Source: Campylorhamphus procurvoides (taxonomy: Eukaryota; Chordata; Aves; Passeriformes; Dendrocolaptidae). From it: a DNA stretch of 64,000 bases. The notes beneath the pieces are model-generated. The model was not told the DNA's origin and made no database searches. It worked only from the letters and a program-made list of their open reading frames with translations. Below, piece by piece: positions 48,103 to 61,015 of this stretch. The position numbers were made by a program, and so were the translations under genes. Location of the stretch: positions 1,332,166 through 1,396,165 of the forward strand of contig WBMV01001906.1 of NCBI GenBank assembly GCA_013396655.1, written 5' to 3'. Positions within the stretch are counted from its first letter, which is position 1. Each line of letters opens with the position of its first letter.

Positions 48103-51100
48103 TCACATGGATTGGCTTTTCATGAATTCTGTTTTGGCTTCTTTTGGGCTCAGTGAGCCTGTAGAGGTTTTTAAATTTGTGACTGAAAGCTTTTCCCAAA
48201 CAGTTTTCTTCTCAGCTGGAGAAAACTGTGTGACGTTATTACAAAGTCTTACTGGCAAGGAATTTTGGTCAGTACAGCATGATTCTCCTCTGCTTCTACA
48301 GAGAATTTGTCACCAGATGGGAGGATACTTGTGTTTAAATCTTTCTCTCCCTCTGGAATCCCGAGGCAGTTAATATATGAACTCAGGGGACACAGCTCCC
48401 ACACATTCAGTGAGCTATTAGAGACTCCCATTTTCGGCCTCCTCCCCGTCTCTGTCACTGTGAGCAGGGTCTTCCTCAGTGGGGTCCCTTGCCTGGAGCA
48501 GAGGTGTGTGGGAAAGCTTGGTGAGGGTTTGTGAGGCAGGAGAGAAAGAGCAGGTATTTTTATTTACCTGTGAAGCTCAGCTGTTTTTCTGTGTATTTTT
48601 GAGACAGAGAAGAGGCTGAATGGGTTGGCATTATGCTTTGTACAGTGAGAGCTTTCGCTTGCAATCTTGAAAATTGGCTCTGCCACATGTCTCATGTTGC
48701 TCAGTCTCATTCCCTTACTTCTTAATAACAATTCTGTTAGTGCATTACCAGACAAAGAGGATTTGGGGTACTGTTACCTTAATCATGTGAGGAAACTGGG
48801 TTTGGCTGTTTTATGTGTCACAAATATCTCAGTAGATTTTCTTATAACGGTTACCATTTAAAAGAGGCAAGAATTAGAAATTATGATGCATAAAATTTGG
48901 TCTTTTCTCCAAATCATTTGGAGTAATTAAGTACAGTAGAAATCACTTGGTAGTTAAGTTGTCACAAACAAAAGAAGATCATATTTATAATTAAATAGAT
49001 CCTGGTGTAGACTGGCATTTATTTTAGTGGGAACAAGGATTGACAACTAAGCAAAAAATCCTGTGCTGACAGTGTGGGGGAGTGTTTATAGTTAATTATT
49101 TCAGTCCGACTTTGCAAATTGATTTATATATACTACCTTCTTTACGGGTCTGTTAATGAGCCCAGATAGGTCAGGTACAACAGCATTTAATTTTTACTTG
49201 TATTTACATGTTTATTTTTTTATATCTATAGCTGTGACTGTTTATTTAGCTGACACTTCATATAATAAAAGCCAAATGTGCTTTCAGTTTATTAAGTGTA
49301 TGGGCTGTGTGTATGTCAAATACTGCAGAACCTTTGTAGTTAGCTAGAGGATGGACTCTGCTAGAGGGAGAGCATCTGTGAGTTATTGTGTGGCCACCCA
49401 AACATCAGTGCTTTGCTGCTGACCTGTCCTGGCACTGTGCTATATTTGTTACAGTTGTCTGGGGAGGTCACTGGCTTGGGGAGAGGCAGGGGCTGGAGGA
49501 AATGCCAACACTTAGAAAAGGGCAGGTGCTCCTGGGGAGAAATTAATAGGGTAAAAAACGTGAAATCAAAGTGAGTTTGGATTATGTCAGTGGACATGTG
49601 TATGGGACTTAGGCCACATATTGGTCCATGAAGCAGAAATGCTTCTTTTGGGCTTCTCTCCTGAAATAGGTGCATTCCTCTCTTTTATATCATACCCATA
49701 TTGTTATCAGAGGTATTGATTATACCTCTGTGTAGCCATTACAAGGTCATGGTTGATATGTACTCGCTTGCAGGATGAAAAGATAATGTCAAAGCGAGAG
49801 CATCATTGCTCTTGGTCATCCTAAAGGACATTTCTGTACCTGTTTCACACTGAGCCTTGAGTATGTACAAGTGGGCAGCCTCTACAATATGGAATATGGT
49901 GCTCTTGCATCCTAAAAGTCAGTGAGGCTGGATCGTTCCCCTCATTCGCTCTCCACTGTGTAGAAGATGTCTTTACTTCTGCTGTCTTTATCCTCAGAGT
50001 CTTTTCCCCTGTGGTAGCCTGGATAATGAGGGAACTTGACCTAAAACCTCAGCTGATCTTTCAGTATTGAAGTATTGAAATGCAGAGAGGGCAGTGTGAG
50101 ACTAAACCACACCTCTGCAGCAACCCACCCAGACTGATCCTAAGCCAGAGCTGAGGTGTTTGGTTCTGTAACCCTCTGATATGAATCTCTCAGTTGCATA
50201 CAAGTCCACCTATATTAAAAGAGGTGACCGGGGCACAGTCCTGACACTCCCCTGTTTACAGGCCACTCTGCCTTTCTTTTCCAAAAATTCTTTGAGCTTT
50301 CGTCTTCATCTTTTTTTCCAGTCAGGTCTGGAGAAATTGTTGTTCTCCCCTCTGATGGGGTGGTTTTGGCAAAGCAGCACTGTTCTGTGCTAATGGAAAC
50401 TGGGGATGTGGTATCTTTCCTTAATTTCATCTGAGTGGTGTAAGTGTCCAGACACATCACTGGCTCCTTCTGGCAATGGCAGGTGATACATGCAATAAAA
50501 CCTGGGTCTTAGGTCCTCTTACAAAGGTTTCAGGATTTGTAAACTCCCCATTTTGCCAGACATGTAATGAAGAGAGGACTTGTTACTGTGCTTTATTAAC
50601 ACGGGCTCTCACTTCATGCTTCGTAACTCTTACACCTTGTTCATAGGATCCATATTATCCCTGCATTAGAAAAGTGGTAGAGTTTTCAGGAGCTGTAGAT
50701 TAATTACAAAACAGCCCTTAATATAATAAATCTAACACGTGCCAAGAAATAAATAATCTCTTTGGGCTGCTTGCTCAGAGATCGTGTGCTACTTCAAGCA
50801 TACTTGTAGCTGTTATTAATAATAATCATTACAGCACAGCTGTCAGTGGTTACAGCAGTATCTGCAACCTGGAACTTTTCATCCTTGTGACAAGATGTTG
50901 AATCTAATTAGAAAAGTTTTTGTTTTGTTTGTATTTATCTATTGTGAAAAAACTGTAAAGGAATGAGAAGCGGTGTGAAGCCATACAGTCCTGGAACAGT
51001 GAACAGGAACCCTTCCTGTGGCTTTATTTTGAACTTGGGAGAGCCATTCCAGTGCCTTTATTTTGAATGTGGGAGAGCAGCCTTTGGAAACAGGTAGAGA

Positions 51101-54100
51101 CTGACAATCTTGTGCCCTGTGTTAGCCAAAGTCCAGTTTGCTGGTTGTTGTAAACAGCAGCAAGTCAAAGTTGCCCAAACTGGCCTTTTAGCAATTTCAG
51201 GCTTAGTATATAGTGTAAAACAGGAGTGGGAGGAGGGTTGGTGTTTATTCACACACAGGTTTTGCTGATTTTCCATCTCTGAGCACTCTGGAGGCTTGAA
51301 CAGAGCAAATCTGTATGCAATCCCACACCACAACACCGACAAAAGTCTTTAGGCCAGTCTGCTAATACAGTTCTCATCAACCATCACCACCTTTCTTGAG
51401 GATGTTCAAACAGCCTATTCACACGTGGGGCCTTCAGGTGGGAGAAAAACAACAATAAAGCAGGTTAAAAAATGTTTGTTCATTTTTAGTTAAGAAGAAG
51501 GTGGAAAGGATGAGAGAGGTTGAAGTATTATGGGTTGTCAGAAACTCAGCAGGAAGCTCAAACGGAAGAGAGGAGTGTGTGGATTGAAGAAACTGGAGCC
51601 CTGAGGGCAATCCTCTAAAAATATATTAGAACAGCACTGTCAGAAATAGTATTCTCAAGACATGCAAGTCCTGCACTCTTAACTGAAAAGTGCCAGGGGT
51701 AAGGTGCTCACCTTGAAACTCATTATCTATTTAAAATAATTTCTTTCATTTTCTGCTAAGGACTTCTTTTAAAACGAAGTAAGAGTTGGAGTCTGAAATG
51801 TCATTTTCTTGTTGTTCTGAGAGACAGTTCTCTCAAAGGAAATGGTGGAGTATGGCTAATAGACCATGGTTTTAGGATATATATTTATGATTTAGCAATT
51901 GTTTAGCGCCTCTGAGTTTAATAATATTTTGCTCTTCTCATCCCCAAATATTGCAATATGAGAGATTTAATCATAACCCCAGTTTGGTATGTGAGTAAGT
52001 GTGTATTTATCATTAGCTGTATCTTTGGGCACTACTGGAGTTCAGGGGCTGCTTTAGAGACTTTGTCCTGAAGTGGCTGTAGTCTAACTAAACAAAAGAA
52101 GCAGAAGAAGAGAGAACAGTCATCTCCCAGAACAGATTGAGAGCAGAAGCACAAAAAAATCCAGTGACTTATTAAAGCCTCATGCAGAATCTTATACACA
52201 CTCAAGGCTTATTGAATATGATTATTGATTGCCACATTTTTTCCGTATCTTTATAAAACGAGAGAAGAATTTGTGCTACGATTAGAGCATGATACCCTTA
52301 AAGTTCAGTGCAAATAGTTGAAAAACTAGAAAAAGAACAACCCAGGGCAATTTACTCACAGGACAGAGATAAATTCTTTTCTGTCAGGTGAAAGATGAAG
52401 CCCAGGGAGGAGGTGATTATTGAGTAATTCATATCAATCTGTTGCAGAGGAGGAGAGAAAGAGAAACTGAAGACCGGGAGGAACAATAGGGTGTTACAGC
52501 TTTAAGGGCTACTTTACTTTTCTCCAGGGCTCACATTTAATCCGAAATTCAGTTCAGCAGTTTGCAAAATCGATGTCTCTGTTCCTGATTCACCTTCAGA
52601 TCTTTAGGCATCTCTTCATTAACCCTGTGATTCAGGAATAAGGCAGTCATGTGTGTCTGAAGACAGAAACCCATAACAGAGTATTGCTCTAATTTCTTCT
52701 GGGATCTATTTGCATAGTTACCTTAGTCACACAAAACAGGAGCTGAAGGAGCAATGAGCTAAATGACCCTTCTCCAGCTCTGCAGCTTCATACCTTGCTA
52801 GGAGTAGCAGCACTCATCAAACTCTGTGCTACTGAGAGTGACAAAGGAATTGGCTTGCTCAAACTGATAAACACTTCACGTTTTCCAAACCGTGCAGGAG
52901 CAACAGGAATTAGCCTGGCCCTTTCTTTCCTTCCCTTCAGACCTGCCAGAATTCAGAAAGGAGACTGCCCCAGTAAAAGCCATGGATTCTGAAGCAGGAT
53001 GCTCGGTGCTTGGCAGGGGACCAAAACCTGACACGAGTTCAGCAAGGGTGAAGGCTTTGGCAAAGCACTGAGCATCCTTGATGGGTTTTTTACACCTCTA
53101 TTGCTTATGCAGGGAGATAAACAGCAATACTTCAAAGTATTTGCTGGTGTGTTTTTGTTGTATTTTCCATTTGGTGATGTTGAGCAGGGTGGCAGTGTCT
53201 GACTGTGTCGAAAAAATGAACAAAAAGAACCCTGACTCATCCTGGGAGGAAGGGGGATGGTGGCTGCTTGATTTCACCAGTGGGAACTCCACTCCAGCCT
53301 TCATTAATCCTTAGTCCTGTCAGACTGAGACAGAAGGAATCATGCAGCTCTTTTAGGAACATGAAAGTCATGTAATCCATCATCTGAATACCAGATGTTG
53401 GGCTGAGGAAAAGGGTTGATTATTGGTCCAGAACTTACTAAATTCAGTGGCTGTTTCTCTCACCTAAGCAGTCCTTGTGTCATTATCCTCACTGTATCTG
53501 TACTTGTAGGAACAAAGCCTGGCCCTGACACTGAACTACAGGTCTCAGACCAATACATTTCTGGAATTCTAATGTTCATTTCTCCTCAACTCCCTACACT
53601 TTTTTGTTGTCTTTTTGACATGTTCACGGCAGGATGAAGTTGTCCTTTAAGGCCATTTTCATGAGCAACTTCAAGCTAAGCTCGCTAGAAGCTTCCATTC
53701 AAGTCTGTGTTCTGTGACTGTTCTATACTTCACAATCAGTCCTAAGTGTGTTCTTTGAAATCTGGGGATTTTTTTGCAAAATTCCAAGATACTTGAAAGA
53801 TGGCAGGTAACCCTGGAAACACTTTATTCTGTGGGATGTAGACTTGGATCAGGTTAGTGCTGAAGAAAGTTTCAGGCACTTCCCGTATGTCTCCTTAGCT
53901 TATATTCACATCAAAATAGATTGTGTAGTTTTTTTAGTTTTTCTGGAAAATGAGACAATCTAATTTACTAAAATATTTAAATAAGCTTCTCCATGCTTGC
54001 TTCCAAGGGCTTGAAGGTAAATAACTCTCAGCAGCACTTTCTAGAGCAAAGGGTGGCTTTGGACAGGGCTCTCCCCAGTGCTTTCTGAGCCGTGCAGAGA

Positions 54101-55940
54101 GCCAGAGCTTGTGGGTCACTCTGCTCTTCAGCTTGCTCGGGGTGCCCACACTGGGAGATGCAATTCCATCCTCTTGCCAGAACACCTCAAGAAAAGTTAG
54201 CTTGATGTGGTTAGACATTGCTGTGGAGGTACATAAAAAGTCACCCAAATTAAATTAAAAAAGAGGAAAAAGTATCAGCTTGGTTTTAGGAGTATGAAGA
54301 AAGCAAGAGCAGTCATTGCTACTTTTAATTAGCCAATTGTGGTCACTTTACAGTGAAAATAAAAATCACAGCATTGTGAATTTAGGTTTCAAATGAGAGT
54401 CATGATTGTCTTCTTTTGCTAAAGAGAAATATTAAAAGGTTTGACCGGAGGTATTTATAGAAAACCTCACATGTCTTTAGTGATATAATAAGAATGCAGC
54501 TCTCATAAATTTCAAATTATATAGTTTACCTTGTGGCAAGCAGCGTGAGAGAGAAAGCAGCAGGGAACTGGCATAGTGAAAACTTATCAATGCTTGTCTT
54601 CTGTGATGAAGAACAAATGTTCATTTAGCCTTACACGTTTCTAATTGCCCATCCCAGGTTCCGGGAGCTGGGGGTCTGGGGGGCATCCTATTTGGAGGCT
54701 CATGATAAGCAGCTGTTTCCTTGGCGAATTCATTTCTGAAAGTGAGATAATCCGATTTGAATGGAGCTGCAGACACGCTCTTATTCAGCCAAGTGAGGAG
54801 AAAAGCGGGGGAAAAGAAAGATTTTTCTCTCTGTCTTCCTTTGTGCTCTGCCATTATTCAAGGGCAGATAAACATCTTGGCCTTGTTTCTCTCCTCCTTG
54901 TTTGCAGCCCTTGATATCTTAGTAAACCTTGTTATTTTTGCTGGAAATTACCAACCTGCTTCATTCTCTTTGGTATAAATCTTGAATCTGTACAGCTGAG
55001 ACTGTGCCAACACAGAGGATTTTCATTCTGATTCAGCAAGGAATGTAAGCAAGTGTTTAATTTAAAGCATATTTTAAACCCACCTGTATTCAGCAGAACT
55101 CTCAAGCTATTTGTATTGAGGACCAGCATTGCCCAGGGGTGCCCAAAACTCCTCAGAGTTGGGAATGTGTGGGTGTCTCTGTGTTGTACACCTCCAGGAG
55201 CCCATCTCTTATTTATCAGATGCCACATCTGTTCAGCAATTTCACAGGAAATTTTTGAAAGTTTTTCACCTTCACTTTGGAAGAAAAAACACTTTTGAAT
55301 TTCACTGTGACCTTGCTCCTTACCCCGTCTCTATTTTTACATTTTCTCAAGTTGTTGCAATGTTCTAGAACTTCAGTGACCCTTTCTCTGGGCACAGATG
55401 TCTCATACAAAGTGCCTGAGCAGCACGGTGTGCAAACCACATTGCTCTTTTATCAGCTTCCCCCAGTCCACCAGACACTAATCAAGAGTCACTGAGTGAT
55501 GGTGTTTTCTCCTCTCTGCACTTCACACAGTGAAGCTGTGCATGAACCTAAACCAAGGAATGAGTTAGTGCGAGCCTCACCCAGCACGAACTTGGAAATA
55601 AGCAGTGAAGAGAAGAAAGGCATGGACACGGTAGTAAAGAATGAGCCAGAGGCAGTGGGACTTTATGGAAGGTAGACAGGAGAAATTCCCATTTTTTTAA
55701 TGAAAAATGTCTCCGAATGTTGTTGGCTTCCCATCAGGGTGCATAATAGAGAGAGTGGGAAGCAGGGGTGGCAGCTGGCCAGGACTCAGCTGCACTGCAC
55801 TGAGAACAGGAGCACAGGATCAAGGAGCACTGATAAAATATTGAGGCCCAGTCTGAGGAATGCATGACTTGGTTAAGAAAAGCGTTGGGAAAAGTTTATA
55901 TGCAGCCCCTGATTTGCTGTGATTTCGGTTTACTGGGCTG
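48103..55940. other. Long non-coding stretch, nothing recognisable
   Basis: Unique-looking sequence with short random frames. A 9-bp hairpin (CAGAGGTAT, loop TGATT, ATACCTCTG) lies at 49708-49730. An AT-rich, TAAT-containing stretch at 50697-50835 could be regulatory. Three G-runs at 54663-54683 fall one short of a canonical quadruplex. Confidence 0.55.
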
Positions 55941-56037
55941 TAGGTTAGATACTGGGAAAAGGTCCTTGCTCCAGAGTGTGACTGGGCACAGGAACAGGCT
56001 CCCCAGGGCAGTGGGCACAGCCCAAGCCTGCCAGAGC
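55941..56037 (+). mobile_element. CR1 LINE 3'-region fragment
   Basis: About 97 bp match the region near the end of CR1 elements. A part like GGTTAGATACTGGGAAAAGG is followed by CTGGGCACAGGAACAGGCT and CCCCAGGGCAGTGGGCACAG. The usual continuation to the 3' tail is lost after CCAAGCCTGCCAGAG. Sense orientation, short and truncated at both ends. Confidence 0.8.
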
Positions 56038-59000
56038 CCTGCCTTGCAGGGGGACAGGTCAGCATGAGGGCACTGTGCTTGTGGTGTTTCCCTGGCTGTG
56101 CTGGCAGCCTTGTCGGAGACCTTGTGCCTGTCATTTCTGAATAACTCTTATCTCTCTGATTTTAATGTTGTAAGCCCTTTTCTGTCATAGACATGGTTTT
56201 TTTTTAGATTAAGGAAAGTAACATTTCACCCTCTCTGCAGCTCTGTGCAGTATATTTACCATTAGATAGCAACATCCCTAAGGCAGGATTCACCCTAGCC
56301 CGTATGTCTGTAAAATTATATCCCAGCCTTCCCAGGACATGGCTCTGCTATGAAAAAGAAGTTACTTCAGTAATATGAACACATGCCAGGAGCAGTGAGT
56401 GTCTCTACAATAGAAAAATACATTTGTACTGCTTGCTTAGATGAGGAACTCTCTGCCTTAGATTATATTTTCCAGATTTAGAAATACACTAATTTTTTTC
56501 GTTTGTAAAGTATTTATTAGGTGTAATTGATGAATCCTCTGTCTGGGGACTGAGTGGGTCAGACTTCATGGGAATAGAATAGGTCTCTCCCAGCTGTAAT
56601 TTCTACCACTGAAAGGTTTCACATGAATGCTTTTGTAAGCTGTGTAGCAGTGGCAGTCCAAAGGTTAAATGGCTGTCTTTCAGCCTCTGCACAGCAGTTA
56701 CAGGAGATTAGGTTTTCTCTGTGGGTCTCTGGGTACTCATGTATCAGAGAGTTCTCTTGCTATGATTTCTTCCTTTTTCTGTAATCTTTCCAAGGAAGCA
56801 AGTGACCCCTTCTCACTGAGATCGTGCAGATGATGATATTTTTCCCTGTAGCGAGCCACAAAACTTTTCTGTTTTGTTCTTAGAAGGTTATTGTTGGGGG
56901 AAAAAATATCCAGAAGCCACCTTATGAGAGGGAAAAGTGGTGACTCACTGATTGATGGAATAGTCTTTGTTGCTTTCCATATTCTGCTGGCTCCTGTGTC
57001 CCTTTGATGCGCTTTGCTAAACCCCTCATCCCAGCATGATTTCTTTTTTTACTTCCTGAATTTCCTGTTGGAAACACTAGAGTTTCTTTTTGTATAATAA
57101 AAAAGTCTGGTGAGTTTGTATGCATGAGACAGAACATGGCAAAGGGCACTGAATAAAATGCCTACCGTTACGCAGCTGTTGATGTGACTCTGCTGAGTGC
57201 TCTGGCTGCACATCATTTGTTGCACTCTTATGCAAATATTAGGGGATTTAATACTTAGTTCATAATTATTCTCTTACAGGGCATTTCTCAGTATCTGCTA
57301 GTGGATGGTATTAAATTGGAATATACTAGATCAAGTCCAGACAGTCTATAAGTGATTTTGTGATGTCCAGCCCCCTCCCTTCCTCTTACAGCATTCTTAA
57401 TCTGGTAATGGTGCTGTCCTTGATACGAGAAGGAGATTCTGCAAGAGAATATTGCTTACTTGCCAGATATGTCTGGAAGTCAGAACAGAGGGCAGAACTG
57501 GACTGGAATTAAGTTTGTGGACTGAGGCTTGAGCCTGAGAAAAGTCTTCAAGGCTCTAGGCTGAATGGCTCCCAAGGTGATGGCAGAGGTAATATTTGAA
57601 CTTCAGAGAGTGATGGAAAGCGGATTGCAGCCAGAGCTTACCTTGGAGGTGGCAGGGGGTCCAGGTGTTTCTGTGGCTGTGATGTGCAGAATGACTCTTC
57701 ATATTTGTCTAAACTTGTCTGGCATGGCCTGGGACTGTCCTACATTCTGCAAGTTGGGAATTCTCTGATGAAGTGTATTTTTCTTGGGAAAAAGTGTATT
57801 TGTGGAGTCTAACGTAGAGCACTGATATTTTCTGGTTTTGAGGAGCTTCTGACAAAACACATAAGGTTGTCACAGGGTTGTCCTTTGGCATTCAGGGACT
57901 AAAAGGTTACATTTGGGTGCTGTTTGTTGTTGATTTGGGTGCTGGAAGCAGGGTGTAAACTAGAGGGGTCTATGATACCAAGTTACAGGAGGGGTGATGG
58001 GAGGGCTGTCATGGGTCAGGAGGTTCCTGCTCAAAAAACAGATGGGTGTGAGCCACCCAGAAGCCACCAAGGCTGTAAAGGAGGTTTAACACCTGGGAGG
58101 GGAATTGCAAGGCACCTTGACAAAGCATTCAAAGACAGTATGTGTAGTCTGTGAGTGTTTTCTCCTTTAACAGGAGAGGAAATAATGAACATAATGGTAA
58201 ATCATGCCATGTCTCTCTTGATTTGAGGCACCACTAGGTCACTTAACTGCAATAACTGTCAAATATCAAGAAGAGTATATGATAAGAAATAAAGAATCAA
58301 GAATCTATGCTGAAAAATTCACAAAGGATCAAAATAACATCTTTCTGAGAAAGAAAGATTATTAAGGGACAATAGCTTGCATGAGCTATCCTTTGTTGTA
58401 ACAGCAACTCTAAAAAGAGGTCATAGCCCTCAGACTGAAGAATTTAGCAGCTCTCAGACTGAAAGCTCTAATAATCCAGAGAATAAGAGAAAGCAGATCA
58501 GCTTTCTCGAGCTTTAATACAGCAAACTCCTGCCAGGCAAATAAATTGATCTCAGAAAGGAAAAAACAACGGAGTTTGGAAGTGCACTGAAAAATAAGAT
58601 GTGATCATAAAACACAACATAAAAACATATGTTTAATGTATTTTTATTTTTTATTTTCCATTTAGTGCTGTGATTATGCCATAGCTAACAACAGCCATTA
58701 CACAAATCAGTGGCAGACAGGCTGAAATACTGTTTCAATTACCCTGCTCACAGCAGCTCACCCCAGCCCAGCTATAAATATCCAGCAGATCCTCCATTGC
58801 TCCCTGGATTAAGATTAAAGATATGCAGATAATTTAAACCCTCTATGTACATTCCTTCAGTGCAGAATGTATTTTGGAGCCAATTGCTTGTGTCCCCCAA
58901 AAGAGAGTATGCTGCTGTGAGGCTACCAGCAAATGAAGCATTAGGCTAATAGTATTTTATGACAAGGTAATGATAGACTAAAGCAAAGCAATTAATCTCT

Positions 59001-59195
59001 CTATAAATGTTTCTCTGTGTTGAATAGGAAATGTGTTTTCCCCTCCCCTAATCTCTTCAGGCTCCTGGAGGAGTGAGTCAGTCTGTGCCTGTGTGTGTGA
59101 CATGCTGTCTCCACAGAAGGGAGCTCTATTCCACCAACTAGGCTGGAGGGAGGCTTGTTCCTCAAAATTCTAGTGTTTAATCTTCACAGATCTCC
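56038..59195. other. Non-coding stretch, nothing recognisable
   Basis: No gene or repeat recognised. 58800-59000 has several AT-rich homeodomain-like words, for example GCAATTAATC, of uncertain meaning. Confidence 0.5.
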
Positions 59196-59325
59196 CAGAA
59201 TATTCCGAATTGGAAGGGACCAACATGGATCATCGAGTCCAACTCTTGAGGAATGGCCCCTATGGGAACTGAACACACAATCTTGTGTTATGAGCACCAT
59301 GCACTAACAAACAGGGTGATAACTA
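59196..59325 (-). mobile_element. tRNA-Ile-derived SINE with CR1-type tail (TguSINE1-like)
   Basis: On the minus strand the element starts near 59325 with a tRNA-Ile-like head. The + strand text CATGCACTAACA, TTATGAGCACCAT and CACAATCTTGTG mirrors the reverse complement of the tRNA-Ile D-arm to anticodon-arm region, and GGGAACTGAACA mirrors the B box, so the internal polymerase III promoter is still visible though degraded. The tail end (59196-59240) reads GAATATTCCGAATTGGAAGG and CATCGAGTCCAACTC, which is the CR1 3' end in reverse complement. This head plus tail is the architecture known for TguSINE1 of songbirds, a non-autonomous element copied by CR1 enzymes. Substitutions across the head suggest it is not recent. 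A bare CR1 fragment is the main alternative, but the tRNA-like half argues against it. Confidence 0.8.
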
Positions 59326-60774
59326 ATGCAAACACAAACAACTCCTCCATTCTCTCTCTATTTCTCTCCCTCTGTTTCTGGACGATTGCCGTGGTACCTG
59401 TATGACATTCAATTGGCAAGCAAAGCTAAATTATGCATGGAACAGCAGCCCCAAAAAGTCTTGTGATTGTTTGAATGCCTCTGGGCTTAAAATAAGCTGG
59501 ATTTTGAGATGCAGAGCAGAAAGGAAACACAAGAATGAGTCAGGCACAAAAGCAAGCCCAAGTCCTGTGCCATGAGTCCATTGCTTACAACGAGTGCTGG
59601 CTACTTGATGGAGAGAATATAATTGTCTTTGAGCCCCTCCTGGAGAACTGGGTAATTCACTGCAGGATATTGCAGTGCCTACTTTGAGCAGACCAAGTCC
59701 TCTCCAGGTTCTTGTCCTTAGCTCTGAAGTTAGCTGGGGATTTATGTTGATTTACATTGTTCTAGAAACAGGCACTTGAAACAGCTCTTGCTCACTAGAC
59801 AAGTGAAAGAAGAACAACACTATTTTCCTCCTTCTTTTCAGATTTTGCAGAATACATCAGTGTTAAGAACTCATATCCAGGTTGTGTGTGATGTTATTTT
59901 GCTACCCTTAACTTGACAAGACCACTGCCTGCATGTCGTATGGGCTGGTGGAGTGCCCCAGCCATCACTCTGCTGAGTTTTTTGATTTTCAGGGAACAGC
60001 AAAATATTGATTGAAGAGTGAAAAGTAATGTGGTAGCTAACTCCTTTCTTTGCCTGCAGAGTCTTAGGTTTCAGGCTTATTTATCTCACAATACATGTCC
60101 TTGGATTTAGCTTCTTTTTCTCCTCTCCCAGATGGAAGTTACAGTTAGTATGCTATGCAGTAATTAATTTTCTTTCTTTTTTTTCCTTTCTTTTGTTTTC
60201 TGTGATTCAGGTTGTATTTTACAATGTTAACAGTGAGGGTAGATAAAACATTTTGGTGTAACTTCAGGGAATTCCACTGGGATCTTGTTTATAGTCCCTG
60301 CAAAATGGGAAGAACATTGAATCCAAATGTGCCGTGCTTTAGATAAATTTGTCAGTCCCTGTGCTAAGAGGTCAGAGTGGAGGTTGGAAGACAGTCATGC
60401 TGGGTGTAGAAAGCAGTTGGTAACTGAATTTGTGAGCTTTGCTGTACGTGTGAGCTGGGCAGGTTACTCCTCAAGGTGTTGTGGGTGCTCAGGGAGGCAG
60501 GGACCCAGCACACCTGGAGAACTGAAAGCACTGGGGAAATCCAGTTCCTAGGTTAGATGGGCTAATTCTGACCCTCCATGTGAGTCTGTTTTGTTCATTT
60601 CCGTCCCTCTCTGTACTGTTTAGATATAATTTATTACTGGCGATTCTGAACATCTAAATGCTTTATATAGCCCAAAGGAGTTTGAGATGTCTACACTGTT
60701 TATTGGTGCGCTGATTAATCGATCCCAAGTTTTAATGAAGGCAATTTGCTCTAACTTCCCAGCATGCCTGTGCT
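59326..60774. other. Non-coding stretch, one pyrimidine tract
   Basis: No gene recognised. A C/T-only tract lies at 60169-60201. Confidence 0.55.
60169..60201 (+). repeat. Polypyrimidine tract
   Basis: A near-continuous run of T and C (TTTTCTTTCTTTT and TTTTCCTTTCTTTTG). Simple sequence. It resembles a splice-acceptor tract but has no AG directly after it. Confidence 0.8.
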
Positions 60775-61015
60775 GTGAGAGTAGGTTTAGGTTGGATATC
60801 AGGAAGAAATTCATTACTGTGTGTATGGGTGGTGAGGCACTGAACAGGTTGCCCAGGGAAACTGTGGCTGCCCCATCCCTGGAAGTGTTCAGGACCAGGT
60901 TGGATAGGTCTTGGAGCAACCTGGTCAAGTGGAAGCTGTCCTTGCCCATGGCAGGGGTGTTGGAACTGGATAATCTTTAAGGTCCCTTCCAACCCAAACC
61001 ATTGTATGATTCTTT
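60775..61015 (+). mobile_element. CR1 LINE 3' end, nearly complete tail
   Basis: A sense 5'-truncated CR1 copy reaching the true 3' end. Landmarks in order are GGTTGGATATCAGGAAGAAA (60791), TGAACAGGTTGCCCAGG (60841), CCATCCCTGGAAGTGTTCAG (60874), GGTTGGATAGGTCTTGGAGC (60899), GGTCCCTTCCAACCCAAACC (60981) and the terminal TGTATGATTCT (61004). Such ends carry the sequence recognised by the CR1 reverse transcriptase, which is why most copies, like this one, keep the 3' end and lose the 5' part. It is the best-preserved transposon piece here and probably the youngest of the CR1 copies. Confidence 0.93.

Noticed and set aside
49708..49730. 9-bp hairpin with a 5-nt loop
   Set aside because: About two stems of this size are expected by chance in the window.
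54663..54683. G-quadruplex candidate
   Set aside because: Only three G-runs of three or more are present, so a canonical quadruplex would need a bulged fourth run.
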